From NCBI RefSeq assembly GCF_018070325.1, contig NZ_JAGPXY010000008.1:56808-120807 (forward strand): a stretch of DNA of 64,000 nucleotides, in the 5' to 3' direction. Position 1 is the first letter of the stretch; every line of letters begins with the position of its first letter. Source of the DNA: Micromonospora sp. H61. GTDB lineage: Bacteria > Actinomycetota > Actinomycetes > Mycobacteriales > Micromonosporaceae. A program made the position numbers and the translations under genes. Below the pieces are notes generated by a model. That model did not search any database. It was not told the origin of the DNA and worked only from the letters and a program-made list of their open reading frames with translations. This document shows, piece by piece, positions 27,473 through 36,457 of the stretch.

Positions 27473-30274
27473 ATGTCGAGCCCCGCCGAGCGGTACGCAG
27501 CGGCGCGCCGCAAGGCCGCACAAGCCGCACAGTTTCCGGCGTTGGACGAGTTCGCCCTCGAGTTGGGGTTCGACCTCGACGACTTCCAGCGGGAGGCGTG
27601 CCAGTCGTTGGAGCGGGGCAGCGGTGTGCTGGTCTGCGCTCCCACCGGCGCCGGTAAGACGGTGGTGGGGGAGTTCGCCGTCCACCTGGCGTTGCGGGGG
27701 CGGCCCGACGACCCGGTGCCCGACGTCGACGCGACGACCCCACCGGCGCGGCGCAAGTGCTTCTACACCACGCCGATCAAGGCGCTGTCCAACCAGAAGT
27801 ACCACGATCTGGTCGCCCGGTACGGCGCCGAGCAGGTCGGCCTGCTGACCGGCGACAACGCGATCAACGGCGACGCGCCGGTGGTGGTGATGACCACCGA
27901 GGTGCTGCGCAACATGCTCTACGCGGGCTCGAGCACGCTGCAGGGCCTCGCGTACGTGGTGATGGACGAGGTGCACTACCTGGCCGACCGGTTCCGCGGT
28001 GGGGTCTGGGAAGAGGTGATCATTCACCTGCCCGCCTCTGTCACCCTGGTCTCGTTGTCGGCGACCGTCTCCAACGCCGAGGAGTTCGCCGACTGGCTGG
28101 TCACCGTGCGCGGCGAGACCGCCGTGGTGGTCAGCGAGCACCGGCCGGTGCCGTTGTGGCAGCACATGCTGGTCGGCAAGCGGATGTTCGACCTGTTCCA
28201 CGACGCCGACGCCGCCCGTAAGCACGACGTGCACCCGGAGTTGCTGCGCTACACCCGGGAGACCGCGCGGCGGCTGGAGTTGGGTGAGGGGCGCAGCGCG
28301 GGGCCCGGTGCCGGCCGGCGTGGCCCGCGCTGGCGTGGCCCGTTGCGCCCGGACATCGTCGACCGGCTGGACCGGGAGGGTCTGCTACCGGCGATCCTGT
28401 TCATCTTCAGCCGGGCCGGTTGCGCCGCCGCGGTGCAGCAGTGTCTCGCCGCCGGGCTGCGGCTCACCTCGGCGGAGGAGCGGGCCGAGATCCGACGGGT
28501 CGTCGAGTCGCGGGTCACCGCCATTCCCGGCGAGGACCTGTCGGTCCTGGGCTACTGGGAGTGGCTGGACGGCCTGGAACGCGGCCTGGCCGCCCACCAC
28601 GCCGGCATGCTGCCCGTGTTCAAGGAGATCGTCGAGGAGTTGTTCGTCCGCGGCCTGGTCAAGGCGGTCTTCGCCACCGAGACGCTGGCGTTGGGCATCA
28701 ACATGCCGGCCCGCTGCGTGGTGCTGGAACGGCTGGTCAAGTACAACGGCGAGGCGCACGTCGACCTGACCCCGGGGGAGTACACCCAGCTCACCGGGCG
28801 TGCCGGCCGCCGAGGCATCGATGTGGAGGGGCACGCCGTCGTGGTGTGGTCCCCGGAGACCGACCCACGGCAGGTGGCCGGGCTGGCGTCCACCCGCACC
28901 TATCCGCTGCGCTCCAGTTTCCGGCCGTCGTACAACATGGCGGTGAACCTGGTCGGCACCGTCGGCGCGGAGCCGGCTCGGGCGCTGCTGGAGTCCTCGT
29001 TCGCCCAGTTCCAGGCGGACCGGTCGGTGGTCGGCCTGGCCCGGCAGGTGCAGCGCAACACCGAGACCATCGAGGCGTACGGCGCGGAGGCCGCCTGCCA
29101 TCACGGCGACTTCGACGAGTACTTCGCGCTGCGGGTGGCGATCGCCGACCGGGAGAAGGCGATCGCCCGGCAGGGGCAGACCCAGCGCAAGGCCGCGGCG
29201 GTGGCGTCGTTGGAGCGGCTGCGGGTCGGCGACGTGATCCGGGTGCCGTCGGGCCGGCGGGCCGGGCTGGCCGTGGTGCTGGACCCGGCGACCGGTGGGT
29301 TCGGTGAGCCCCGGCCGCTGGTGCTCACCCAGGACCGGTGGGCCGGGCGGGTCAGCCCCGGTGACTTCACCACCCCGGCCGAGGTGTTGGCCCGGATCCG
29401 GGTGCCCAAGCACTTCAACCACCGGTCTCCGGGTGCCCGGCGGGATCTCGCCGCCGAGGTCAGCGGCACCGGTCTGGATCGGCACGGTGGCCGACGCGGG
29501 GGCCGTTCCCGGCAGGTGACCGGCGAGGACCACCAGATCACCCAGCTCCGCACCGAGCTGCGTCACCACCCCTGCCACGCCTGCCCGGAGCGGGAGGAGC
29601 ACGCCCGCTGGGCGGAGCGGCGTCGGCGGCTGGAGCGCGACACCGAGGAGCTGCGCGAGCGCGTCAGTGGTCGTACGGGTTCCCTCGCGCGAACGTTCGA
29701 CCGGATCGTGGCGCTGCTGACCGAGCGTGGCTACCTCGCCCGCGACGGCGCGGTCACCGACGCCGGTCGGATGCTGGGCCGGATCTGGACCGAGGCGGAT
29801 CTGCTGGTCGCCGAGTGCCTGCGCCGGGGGGTGTGGAACGGGTTGTCCCCGGCCGAGTTGGCCGCCGCGGTGTCAGTGGTGGTGTTCGAGGCGCGCCGCG
29901 ATGTCGACGAGCGGGCGTCGCTGCCGCGCGGGCCGGTGGCCGACGCGGTGGACGAGACGTTGAAGCTGTGGGGGGAGATCGAGGCCGACGAGGCGGCGCG
30001 GGGGCTGACGGCGACCCGGGAGCCGGATCTCGGTTTCGCCTGGCCCGTCTACCGGTGGGCCAGGGGCGAGGCGCTGGCCAAGGTGCTCGGCAGCGGTCAC
30101 GAGATCGATGGTGAGATGCCCGCCGGTGACTTCGTCCGGTGGGCCCGACAGGTCGTCGACCTGCTCGGTCAGATTGCCGACTCTGGCGGTGCCACAACGG
30201 AGCTGCGGTCGACGGCCCGACAGGCTATAGCGGCAGTCAATCGAGGTGTTCTCGCGTACCACACGTCAGCCTGA
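27473..30274 (+). CDS. helY: DEAD/DEAH-box RNA helicase HelY (Ski2/Mtr4-like), 933 aa
   Basis: Superfamily 2 helicase related to Ski2/Mtr4, presumed to act in RNA processing or decay. Q-like FQREACQSLERG, motif I CAPTGAGKT (near residue 62), TTPIKALSNQKY, motif II VMDEVHYL, motif III SLSATVSNAEEF. Motif V/VI regions are TETLALGINMPA and YTQLTGRAGRRGIDVEG. The C-terminal third matches the DSHCT domain (YLARDGAVTDAGRMLGRIWTEADLLVAECLRRGVWNGLSPAELAAAVS, shown here in part). Length is typical (about 900-930). ATG 27473 stands 87 bases from the divergent HAD gene start. Confidence 0.95.
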   Translation: MSSPAERYAAARRKAAQAAQFPALDEFALELGFDLDDFQREACQSLERGSGVLVCAPTGAGKTVVGEFAVHLALRGRPDDPVPDVDATTPPARRKCFYTTPIKALSNQKYHDLVARYGAEQVGLLTGDNAINGDAPVVVMTTEVLRNMLYAGSSTLQGLAYVVMDEVHYLADRFRGGVWEEVIIHLPASVTLVSLSATVSNAEEFADWLVTVRGETAVVVSEHRPVPLWQHMLVGKRMFDLFHDADAARKHDVHPELLRYTRETARRLELGEGRSAGPGAGRRGPRWRGPLRPDIVDRLDREGLLPAILFIFSRAGCAAAVQQCLAAGLRLTSAEERAEIRRVVESRVTAIPGEDLSVLGYWEWLDGLERGLAAHHAGMLPVFKEIVEELFVRGLVKAVFATETLALGINMPARCVVLERLVKYNGEAHVDLTPGEYTQLTGRAGRRGIDVEGHAVVVWSPETDPRQVAGLASTRTYPLRSSFRPSYNMAVNLVGTVGAEPARALLESSFAQFQADRSVVGLARQVQRNTETIEAYGAEAACHHGDFDEYFALRVAIADREKAIARQGQTQRKAAAVASLERLRVGDVIRVPSGRRAGLAVVLDPATGGFGEPRPLVLTQDRWAGRVSPGDFTTPAEVLARIRVPKHFNHRSPGARRDLAAEVSGTGLDRHGGRRGGRSRQVTGEDHQITQLRTELRHHPCHACPEREEHARWAERRRRLERDTEELRERVSGRTGSLARTFDRIVALLTERGYLARDGAVTDAGRMLGRIWTEADLLVAECLRRGVWNGLSPAELAAAVSVVVFEARRDVDERASLPRGPVADAVDETLKLWGEIEADEAARGLTATREPDLGFAWPVYRWARGEALAKVLGSGHEIDGEMPAGDFVRWARQVVDLLGQIADSGGATTELRSTARQAIAAVNRGVLAYHTSA

Positions 30275-30440
30275 CAACTACGCTCAGTCATTTTCGGCGG
30301 CCGAATCGACGCAGCGGACGGTCACCGCCGCGGCACCCCGCGATTAGCCCGGGGGGCACTGTTGCGCCTGATCACAGCACCCCTGATCATTGCCGAGGCG
30401 TCTTGTTGACGCGTCGGTAACGAATGGGGAGAAAGCCGCC

Positions 30441-31325
30441 GTGGCGGAGATCAATCACTTTGAGTACGGGTGGATCACGCCCGCGCTGAGCTACGCGCTG
30501 TCCGTGCTCGGTTCGATCCTCGGTCTGGTCTGCGCCGGGCGCATCCGCACGGCCCGCACGAACGGCCAGCGGGCGTGGTGGGGTCTGCTGTCGGCCTGGG
30601 CGCTGGGCGGCACCGCCATCTGGGCGATGCACTTCATGGCCATGCTCGGCTTCGCCGTGGAGAACACCCGGATCCGTTACGACGTGCCGCTGACCGCGGC
30701 CAGCACGGCCATCGCCGTGGTGGCGGTCGGTATCGGCCTGGCCATCGTGGGCACCGGCCGGCTGAATCCGGTACGCCTGATCGCCGCAGGTATCTTCACC
30801 GGCGCCGGCGTGGCCTCCATGCACTACACCGGCATGGCCGCCATGCGCCTCAACGGCAGCCTCGGCTACGACACGGGCCGGGTCGTGCTCTCGGTGGTCA
30901 TCGCCGTGGTGGCGTCCACCGTCGCGCTGTGGCTCGCGATGACCGTCCGGCGGGGGTTGGCGATCTTCGCCTCCGCGCTGGTCATGGGGATCGCCGTGAA
31001 CGGGATGCACTTCACCGGCATGAGCGCCCTGTCGGTGCACCGCCACGAACGGACGGGTGAGGTGACCGGCGCCGGGGTGAGCACCCTGCTGGTGCCGATC
31101 GTGCTGGCGGTGGTCTTCGGGGTCGTCGGTCTGCTCTACGCGCTGCTCGCCGCTCCGACCGATGACGACCGGGCCGCCACCGCGTACCTGGACGAGCGGC
31201 GGCTCTCGGAGCCGGCGGCCCCGGCGCCCACCGCTGCTCCCGACCCGGTCGGGTTACGCGCCCGCTCCACCCTCGGCCAGCCCGGCACTCCGTTCCCGTC
31301 CCGCCGGGACACGCCGCCGCGCTGA
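30441..31325 (+). CDS. MHYT-domain integral membrane protein, 294 aa
   Basis: MHYT proteins are proposed sensors of O2, CO or NO through copper bound by conserved Met and His. Seven helices are predicted. The three motif copies are WAMHFMAM (about residue 61), SMHYTGM (about 131) and GMHFTGM (about 193). No GGDEF or EAL output domain follows; instead there is a Pro/Ala/Arg-rich tail, so it is a stand-alone sensor. GTG 30441 is preceded by GGGGAGAAAG. An in-frame upstream GTG/ATG region lacks coding bias. Confidence 0.88.
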   Translation: MAEINHFEYGWITPALSYALSVLGSILGLVCAGRIRTARTNGQRAWWGLLSAWALGGTAIWAMHFMAMLGFAVENTRIRYDVPLTAASTAIAVVAVGIGLAIVGTGRLNPVRLIAAGIFTGAGVASMHYTGMAAMRLNGSLGYDTGRVVLSVVIAVVASTVALWLAMTVRRGLAIFASALVMGIAVNGMHFTGMSALSVHRHERTGEVTGAGVSTLLVPIVLAVVFGVVGLLYALLAAPTDDDRAATAYLDERRLSEPAAPAPTAAPDPVGLRARSTLGQPGTPFPSRRDTPPR

Positions 31326-31402
31326 CGCCGTGCGGTCGGCCCGCGCCGCGTTGCTGGTGGCCTCGTAGATCCGGCCGCCTCCGCGCCCGCTGAGGAGGCG
31401 GA

Positions 31403-32290
31403 TCAGGCCGGCGGCCGGCCGGGTCGGCTCCTGTCGATCGCGAGGGTGACCAGCAGCCCGGGGTGGTCGGTCGTCCCGTGCATGGGCACCAGGCTGCGGC
31501 AGCAGAGCGTGATGTCGGTGGTCGCCGTGACGTGTTGCAGTCGGCCGTCGTCGACCCGCTGATGGCCCGCCGGGGTGCAGGACCGCACGTCGGGGTCATG
31601 GCCGGCGCGCAGGTTGAGGTCGCCACCCAGCACCGTGGGCTCGTATCCGGCGTCGCGGCCGATCGTCGGCAGGATGGTGTCGAGCAGGTGCGCGCACTGG
31701 GTGAGCGCGACGCGGTAGCCGGTGGCCGACAGGTGCGTGGTGCAGGCGAGCAGGGCGCCGTCGACGTCGACGCAGAGCCAGGCTCGTTCCTCGGGGTCCG
31801 CGAGGTCCTGCGTCGGGTGGGTTCCGGCGTACACGGTGTTCGGGGTGGCCGGCGTCCGCAGGTGGGTCAGCAGCCCGATTCCGAACCGTTGGCCGTTGCG
31901 ACAGCGGGTGTCGTCGCCGCTCGGGCGGTCGCCGGCGGCCTGGAACGCGGCCACGACGGTCCGCCCAGGGTGGACGGTTTGAAAGACGCCGTGCAGGGCG
32001 GACAGGTCACCCGCGCAGATCTCGTTGAGGGTTACCAGGTCGGGTGCCTCGATGCTGATCACCTCTTCGGCCCTGGTCATCGCTCGGCCGGTGTAGCAGC
32101 CGGCGCGGCCACTGTTGCAGAGGTTCAGCTGGAGCATCCGTAGGACCGTCGGCTGCGTGGCGTCCGCGGCGACCGGCGATGCGGCCGGCCGGTTGGCCGG
32201 CAGTGCGGCGGCGACGAGCAGGCAGACCACGGCCAGGGTTCGGCGCAGGAACCGGTACGGACGGGTGGCCACACGGACTCCGGGGTGCAT
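31403..32290 (-). CDS. secreted endonuclease/exonuclease/phosphatase-fold protein, 295 aa
   Basis: Signal peptide with basic N-region and hydrophobic core (RTLAVVCLLVAAALPANRPA). The EEP fold follows: VLRMLQLNLCNSG, DLVTLNEIC (metal Glu), ACTTHLSATG, TVLGGDLNLRAG (catalytic Asp-x-Asn) and HGTTDHPGLLV (Asp-His). Eight Cys in the mature part suggest disulfides, consistent with export. It could be a DNase or a phosphodiesterase of other esters; the sequence does not decide. ATG 32290. Confidence 0.85.
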   Translation of the reverse strand: MHPGVRVATRPYRFLRRTLAVVCLLVAAALPANRPAASPVAADATQPTVLRMLQLNLCNSGRAGCYTGRAMTRAEEVISIEAPDLVTLNEICAGDLSALHGVFQTVHPGRTVVAAFQAAGDRPSGDDTRCRNGQRFGIGLLTHLRTPATPNTVYAGTHPTQDLADPEERAWLCVDVDGALLACTTHLSATGYRVALTQCAHLLDTILPTIGRDAGYEPTVLGGDLNLRAGHDPDVRSCTPAGHQRVDDGRLQHVTATTDITLCCRSLVPMHGTTDHPGLLVTLAIDRSRPGRPPA

Positions 32291-32406
32291 GAGGCGACAG
32301 TCATCGCCGGGGTGCCAGTGATCCTAGTGCCGGCCGAATCGGCGATTCAGATCCAGAGCGGTGGGCCGAGGGGGCACCCGCGCGGCGCGTACCCCCCTCG
32401 GGTCGC

Positions 32407-33345
32407 TCAGTGGGCGCGGACCGCGACGGCCGTGTAGGGCGTGGTGGGGGTCGGCGGTGTGGTGAACCGGGCGTTGGGCAGGTAGAGCCGACCCAGCGCC
32501 TTGGCCACTGTGGTGGGCACGTCGAAGTTCGGATCGGTGATGATGCTGGTGAGCGCTCCGGCGGTGCCGGCGTGGTTCAGCCGGACCACCGCGATCTGGT
32601 TGAGGCGGTTCTGCACGACGTAGAGGGTGCGGCCGAGCAGGAGGAGGCCATCGCCGTTGGTGAAGGTGTGGCCCGGCACGTCCACGACGGTGCTCGCCCC
32701 GGTCGCCGGGTCGACCCGGTACAGCGTGCCGGTGGTGGACTGGACGACGATCAGCGCCCGGCCGTCCGGTGTGGTGGCGATGCCGTTGAGATTCACCCCC
32801 GTGCCGACCTGCTCGTACGCGCCGGTCAACGTGATCGTGGTGAAGGCGTCGGCGGGCGGCAGCGCCCCACGGCGACCGAGCGGCAGCCGGTAGAGCACCG
32901 GCCGGTTCGAGTCGGTGAAGTACGCCGCGTCGCGGGTCAGCACGACGTCGTTGACGAACGTCGGGGCGGTGGCGAACTGGTAGCGGGCCAGCACCTCGCC
33001 GGTGCGGGTGTCGAGCACCCGAGCGTCGCCAGCCGTGCCACCGGAGACGAAGAGCCGGCCACGTGGGTCGACCTTGAGGCCGAGCGACGGCGTGCCGGTG
33101 GCCGCGCCGATCGTCGTGCCCCGGCCGGTGACCAGGTCGACGCGCTGGATGGCACCGGTTGCGCGGGAGCCGAAGTAGGCGTACCGGCCGGCGGTGGCGA
33201 TGCCCTCGGGCTGGAACCCGTCGGGGAGGGCGAGGACGGCCGGCGGCCGGTTCGCGGAGTGCGCCTGCGCCGGCGCGACGGCGACGGTGGCCAGCATGAC
33301 GGCGGTCAACGCGCCGCCGAGCGTGGTGCGGAGGGGGCGGTTCAC
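32407..33345 (-). CDS. secreted SMP-30/gluconolactonase-like beta-propeller protein, 312 aa
   Basis: Signal peptide TTLGGALTAVMLATVAVAPAQA ends near residue 30. The mature part has repeated four-stranded blade patterns: GIATAGRYAYFGSRATGAIQRVD, SLGLKVDPRGRLFVSGG, TFVNDVVLTRDAAYFTDSN, NGIATTPDGRALIVVQS and FTNGDGLLLLGRTLYVVQN. These resemble SMP-30/lactonase superfamily propellers. A lactonase or strictosidine-synthase-like hydrolase is possible, and no catalytic set is certain. GTG 33345 has GGAAGGAG 6 bases upstream. Confidence 0.8.
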   Translation of the reverse strand: MNRPLRTTLGGALTAVMLATVAVAPAQAHSANRPPAVLALPDGFQPEGIATAGRYAYFGSRATGAIQRVDLVTGRGTTIGAATGTPSLGLKVDPRGRLFVSGGTAGDARVLDTRTGEVLARYQFATAPTFVNDVVLTRDAAYFTDSNRPVLYRLPLGRRGALPPADAFTTITLTGAYEQVGTGVNLNGIATTPDGRALIVVQSTTGTLYRVDPATGASTVVDVPGHTFTNGDGLLLLGRTLYVVQNRLNQIAVVRLNHAGTAGALTSIITDPNFDVPTTVAKALGRLYLPNARFTTPPTPTTPYTAVAVRAH

Positions 33346-33504
33346 TGTGCTCCTTCCGGGCGGAAGCGGCACGAGCCGACACGTCCGCCACGTTCACTGG
33401 GGCCAGGACCCTCCCCACTGTACGACCGCTGGCGGGCGCCCGCCCGGCGTCACCGGCGCGGCCTTCGGGTGACCGCGCCGGTGAGCCCGTCGAGCGGGGC
33501 GGAA

Positions 33505-35838
33505 TCAGGCGTTGCGGACCAGCCTCCACCGGTTGTCCGCGCTGCCGTTGTCCGGATCCTGTACGGCCTGCGCTCCCCAGGCGGTCGACCCGTTCAGGAT
33601 CCCGAGCAGTTTGTTGCTGTTGACGTTGCGGATCTTGTAGGTGCCGTCGCCGTTGTCCACCAGGATCCAGCGGTGATCGGCGGTGCCGTTGTCGGCCCAC
33701 TGCAGGACCCGGGCGTTGTCGGCGGTGGACATGTTCTCCACACCCAGGACCTTGCCGCTGTGGACGTTGCGGAACCGGACCGCGTTGCCGTCGGTGATGA
33801 CCACCCAGTTGTGGTCCGCGGTGCCGCTGTCGCCCCACTGCACGGCCAGACCACCGTCGGCGGTGGACATGTTCTGGACACCGAGGACCAGCCCGGTGCC
33901 GACGTTGACCAGGCGGTAGCTGCCGGTGGGGCCGCCGCTGCCGGTGGTGTTCCAGTAGACCGTGTAGTTGTAGCCGTGGGCGTCGTAGAAGGGGGCGAGG
34001 TTCACGGTGGACCCGTTGGCGCTGGCGGTGAATGCGAGCGAGCTGGTGCTGGTCCGGGTGACCGAGGAGGCGGTGAGGGTGGGCAGGGTGCTCAGGGCCG
34101 TGTTGCCGTAGTTGCCGGCCAGCACCGTCGGGCCGTACGTGACCGCGCCGACGTTGGCGTTGTCGTTGGCGGCATTGACGGCGACCTGCATCGGCAGCCG
34201 CACGGTGATGGTGTCGCCCGCGGCCCAGGTGCGCGTGACAGTGGCGTAGCTGCCCGGTGTGGTGGCGACGTTCTCCACAGTGCCGTTGACGGCGATCGTC
34301 GCGCCGCTGGTCCAGGACGGGATCCGCACCCGGATGCTCCACGACCCGCTCATCGAGCCGGACAGGGTCAGCGTTGTGGTGTCACTGACCGGGAAGCTGG
34401 TGGCCTGGGTGACAGTGATGCCGCGCTGCGTCCAGTTCAGCACCGACGGCGTGAACAGGTTCACGCTCAGTGTGGTGCCGTTGTAGAAGTAGATGGAGTC
34501 CATCAACCTCGTGTTGATCTCCAGGCCGGTGCCCTGGCAGCACCAGAACGAGTTGTAGTCGGTGCTCCAGGTGCCGCCACCCCACGCCGGGCCCACACCA
34601 CGGCGTCCGCCCGGCCGCAGCGGGGTGAAGTAGGTGATGTGACCGTGGCTGTCGGCCGGGTTCTGCCCGCCGATCAGGTGGTTGATCAGCGCGCGCTCGT
34701 AGAAGTCGAAGTAGTCCGCCCGGTTCGGGTCGAGCAGCCACAGCTCGCGCGTCAGCTTGAGCATGTTGAACGTGTTGCACTGCTCGCAGGTGTCGTTGCT
34801 GAGGTAGCCGGCGATGGCGTTCGGCGGCCGGAAGTGCTCGGCCTGACTGTTGCCGCCGATGACGTAGGTGTGCGCGCCGACGGTGATGTTCCACGCGTTG
34901 CTGGCGATGTTCCGGTAACGGGTGGTCCCGGTGGCCTTGAACTCCCGGGCCGCGCCGATCCACTTGGGCACCTGCGTGTTGGCGTGCCGGCCGTTGAGCT
35001 GGTCCTGGTTGTTGGCCAGCGGGTCGAACACGGCGGCGTGGTCGAACCGCTGGGCGGCGGTGAGCCAGCGGGAGTCACCGGTCTGCTGGTAGATGTCGGT
35101 GAGCACGTCGTTCATGCCCCCGAACTCGGTGCCCAGCATCGACTGCATCTGGCTGGAGCTCAGCCGGCTCGTCCGGGTGTCGACCCAGCCGGCGAGGGAC
35201 AGCAGCACCGTACGGGCCTGGGTGTTTCCGGTGTAGCGCCAGACGTCGAGCAGGCCGGCGAGGGTCTTGTGGATGCAGTAGTAGGGCACGTTGCCGTTGG
35301 AGAGCGTCCGTGCCTCGAGCGCTGTGAAGTCGGACTCCGGGAAACCGGAGAGGTAACCCGCGCCGAACCCGGCGGCGGAGTTGTTGGCCTGGCACTTGGC
35401 CAACTCGGCCACCATGTAGTTGGCCTTGTCCCGGCAGGTGGTGTCGCCCAGCACCGCGTACGCGTACGCCCACGCGCTCAGGAAGTGGCCCTGCATGTGG
35501 GTCCGGAACGGGAAGTTCGGCGCGTCCCAGCCCCCGTTGGTGGCGGCGCCGTTGGTGGACAGCCGGTGGTTGGCGCGGAAGTTGTAGAGCATCCGGTCGA
35601 CGTCGACGAACCGCAGGTAGTTCAGCGTCCGGGTCTGGTTGTCCATCCAACGGCCGGAGCTGAGTCGTACCTGACCCGGGTCGAATGCGTACGCCGAGAC
35701 GCCGATGTCGGACCGGGCGGGGGGCACGACGGCCGCGGAGGCGCTCCCGGGGGCGACGGCGACGCCGGTCGCGGAGACCACCACGGTGGCTCCGGCGGCC
35801 TGAAGCAGGTGGCGGCGGCTGAGGGGCAGGGGTGGCAT
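33505..35838 (-). CDS. GH127 beta-L-arabinofuranosidase with ricin-type C-terminus, Tat-exported, 777 aa
   Basis: Removes non-reducing-end beta-L-arabinofuranose. A twin-arginine signal (LSRRHLLQAAGATVV) precedes an Ala-rich cleavage region near residue 36. The GH127 core has the zinc/nucleophile set: Glu352 and Cys354 in TCEQCNTFNML, and Cys433-Cys434 in FWCCQGTGLE, where the first Cys is the nucleophile of the family. Residues about 660-777 hold three ricin/CBM13-like repeats with LAVQWGDSGTADHNW, RVLQWADNGTADHRW and AVQDPDNGSADNRW. ATG 35838 follows GGAGG. A zinc enzyme folded before export suits Tat. A palindromic operator lies 154 bases upstream. Confidence 0.93.
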   Translation of the reverse strand: MPPLPLSRRHLLQAAGATVVVSATGVAVAPGSASAAVVPPARSDIGVSAYAFDPGQVRLSSGRWMDNQTRTLNYLRFVDVDRMLYNFRANHRLSTNGAATNGGWDAPNFPFRTHMQGHFLSAWAYAYAVLGDTTCRDKANYMVAELAKCQANNSAAGFGAGYLSGFPESDFTALEARTLSNGNVPYYCIHKTLAGLLDVWRYTGNTQARTVLLSLAGWVDTRTSRLSSSQMQSMLGTEFGGMNDVLTDIYQQTGDSRWLTAAQRFDHAAVFDPLANNQDQLNGRHANTQVPKWIGAAREFKATGTTRYRNIASNAWNITVGAHTYVIGGNSQAEHFRPPNAIAGYLSNDTCEQCNTFNMLKLTRELWLLDPNRADYFDFYERALINHLIGGQNPADSHGHITYFTPLRPGGRRGVGPAWGGGTWSTDYNSFWCCQGTGLEINTRLMDSIYFYNGTTLSVNLFTPSVLNWTQRGITVTQATSFPVSDTTTLTLSGSMSGSWSIRVRIPSWTSGATIAVNGTVENVATTPGSYATVTRTWAAGDTITVRLPMQVAVNAANDNANVGAVTYGPTVLAGNYGNTALSTLPTLTASSVTRTSTSSLAFTASANGSTVNLAPFYDAHGYNYTVYWNTTGSGGPTGSYRLVNVGTGLVLGVQNMSTADGGLAVQWGDSGTADHNWVVITDGNAVRFRNVHSGKVLGVENMSTADNARVLQWADNGTADHRWILVDNGDGTYKIRNVNSNKLLGILNGSTAWGAQAVQDPDNGSADNRWRLVRNA

Positions 35839-35991
35839 GGGGAACCTCCAGGTGGCCGGGTACGTCGGGGCCGCCATCGACGGCGGTGGGTCGTCGGCGC
35901 AAGGGGGCCGACGCCGGGTGCGGTGTGGTGGGTGGGACGTGGTCGCCGTGGACGCCGGGTGCCCACCCCTGCGCTTATCGCGGCACATCGA

Positions 35992-36005
35992 TGTGATCGC
36001 TAACA
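35992..36005. promoter_or_regulatory. LacI-type operator candidate upstream of GH127
   Basis: TGTGATCGCTAACA, which on the GH127 strand reads TGTTAGCGATCACA. It differs from the perfect palindrome upstream of GH43 at two of 14 positions and lies 154 bases before the GH127 start. A related half-site, GTTAACA on the minus strand, lies just beyond at about 36015-36021. Confidence 0.6.
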
Positions 36006-36326
36006 TAGTTCGTCGTTAACATGCCCGCAACCCCCGGGGCATCTCGCCGACCCGTCCCCGCGACGAGCTGGCCCGGGCCCACCGGGTCCGGTGGCGGCCG
36101 TGGTCCGACCTGGACATCACCGGGCTCGCCATCACCGAGCCATTACCGTGCGTGACGGTTGGCGGCAACTTCCCCTCCGTTGACGCCCCTCCGGTCGCTC
36201 AGTACCGTGCATCGTAAATCTTCGATGTCCTAGTCGATACCTCAATGCTGCGACGGGGTTACGACTGTCATCCCGCGCCTCACAAAATTCCAGGTCAGAA
36301 GGGGGGAGGGGGCATTCACGGAAAGC

Positions 36327-36340
36327 TGTTAGCGCTAACA
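36327..36340. promoter_or_regulatory. LacI-type operator candidate upstream of GH43
   Basis: TGTTAGCGCTAACA is a perfect 14-bp palindrome with the central CG typical of LacI-family sites. It lies 118 bases upstream of the GH43 start. No LacI gene is in the window, so the regulator is encoded elsewhere. Confidence 0.75.
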
Positions 36341-36457
36341 CGGCCGCTGGACGTGCTGCCCGCGAGCGAACGACAAAGCCCGTTCGAGTGGCCGCCAGGA
36401 CGGCGGTGGCACGCCCAGTCAAACATCGCGCACGGCGCACTCTCTGTGGGAGTAATC

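Larger units (their letters stand above)
35839..36457. promoter_or_regulatory. 619-base divergent regulatory region between GH127 and GH43 genes
   Basis: No supported gene in this stretch. It holds two LacI-type operator candidates (35992-36005 and 36327-36340, entered separately). It also has an AT-richer zone around 36200-36340, where the local composition drops below the surrounding coding DNA, as expected for promoters. I could not assign firm -35/-10 boxes. Confidence 0.6.

Noticed and set aside
32410..36003. 1197-residue plus-strand open frame
   Set aside because: It runs opposite two well-supported minus-strand secreted protein genes (propeller and GH127); composition is Gly/Val/Arg-biased as expected for an antisense shadow.
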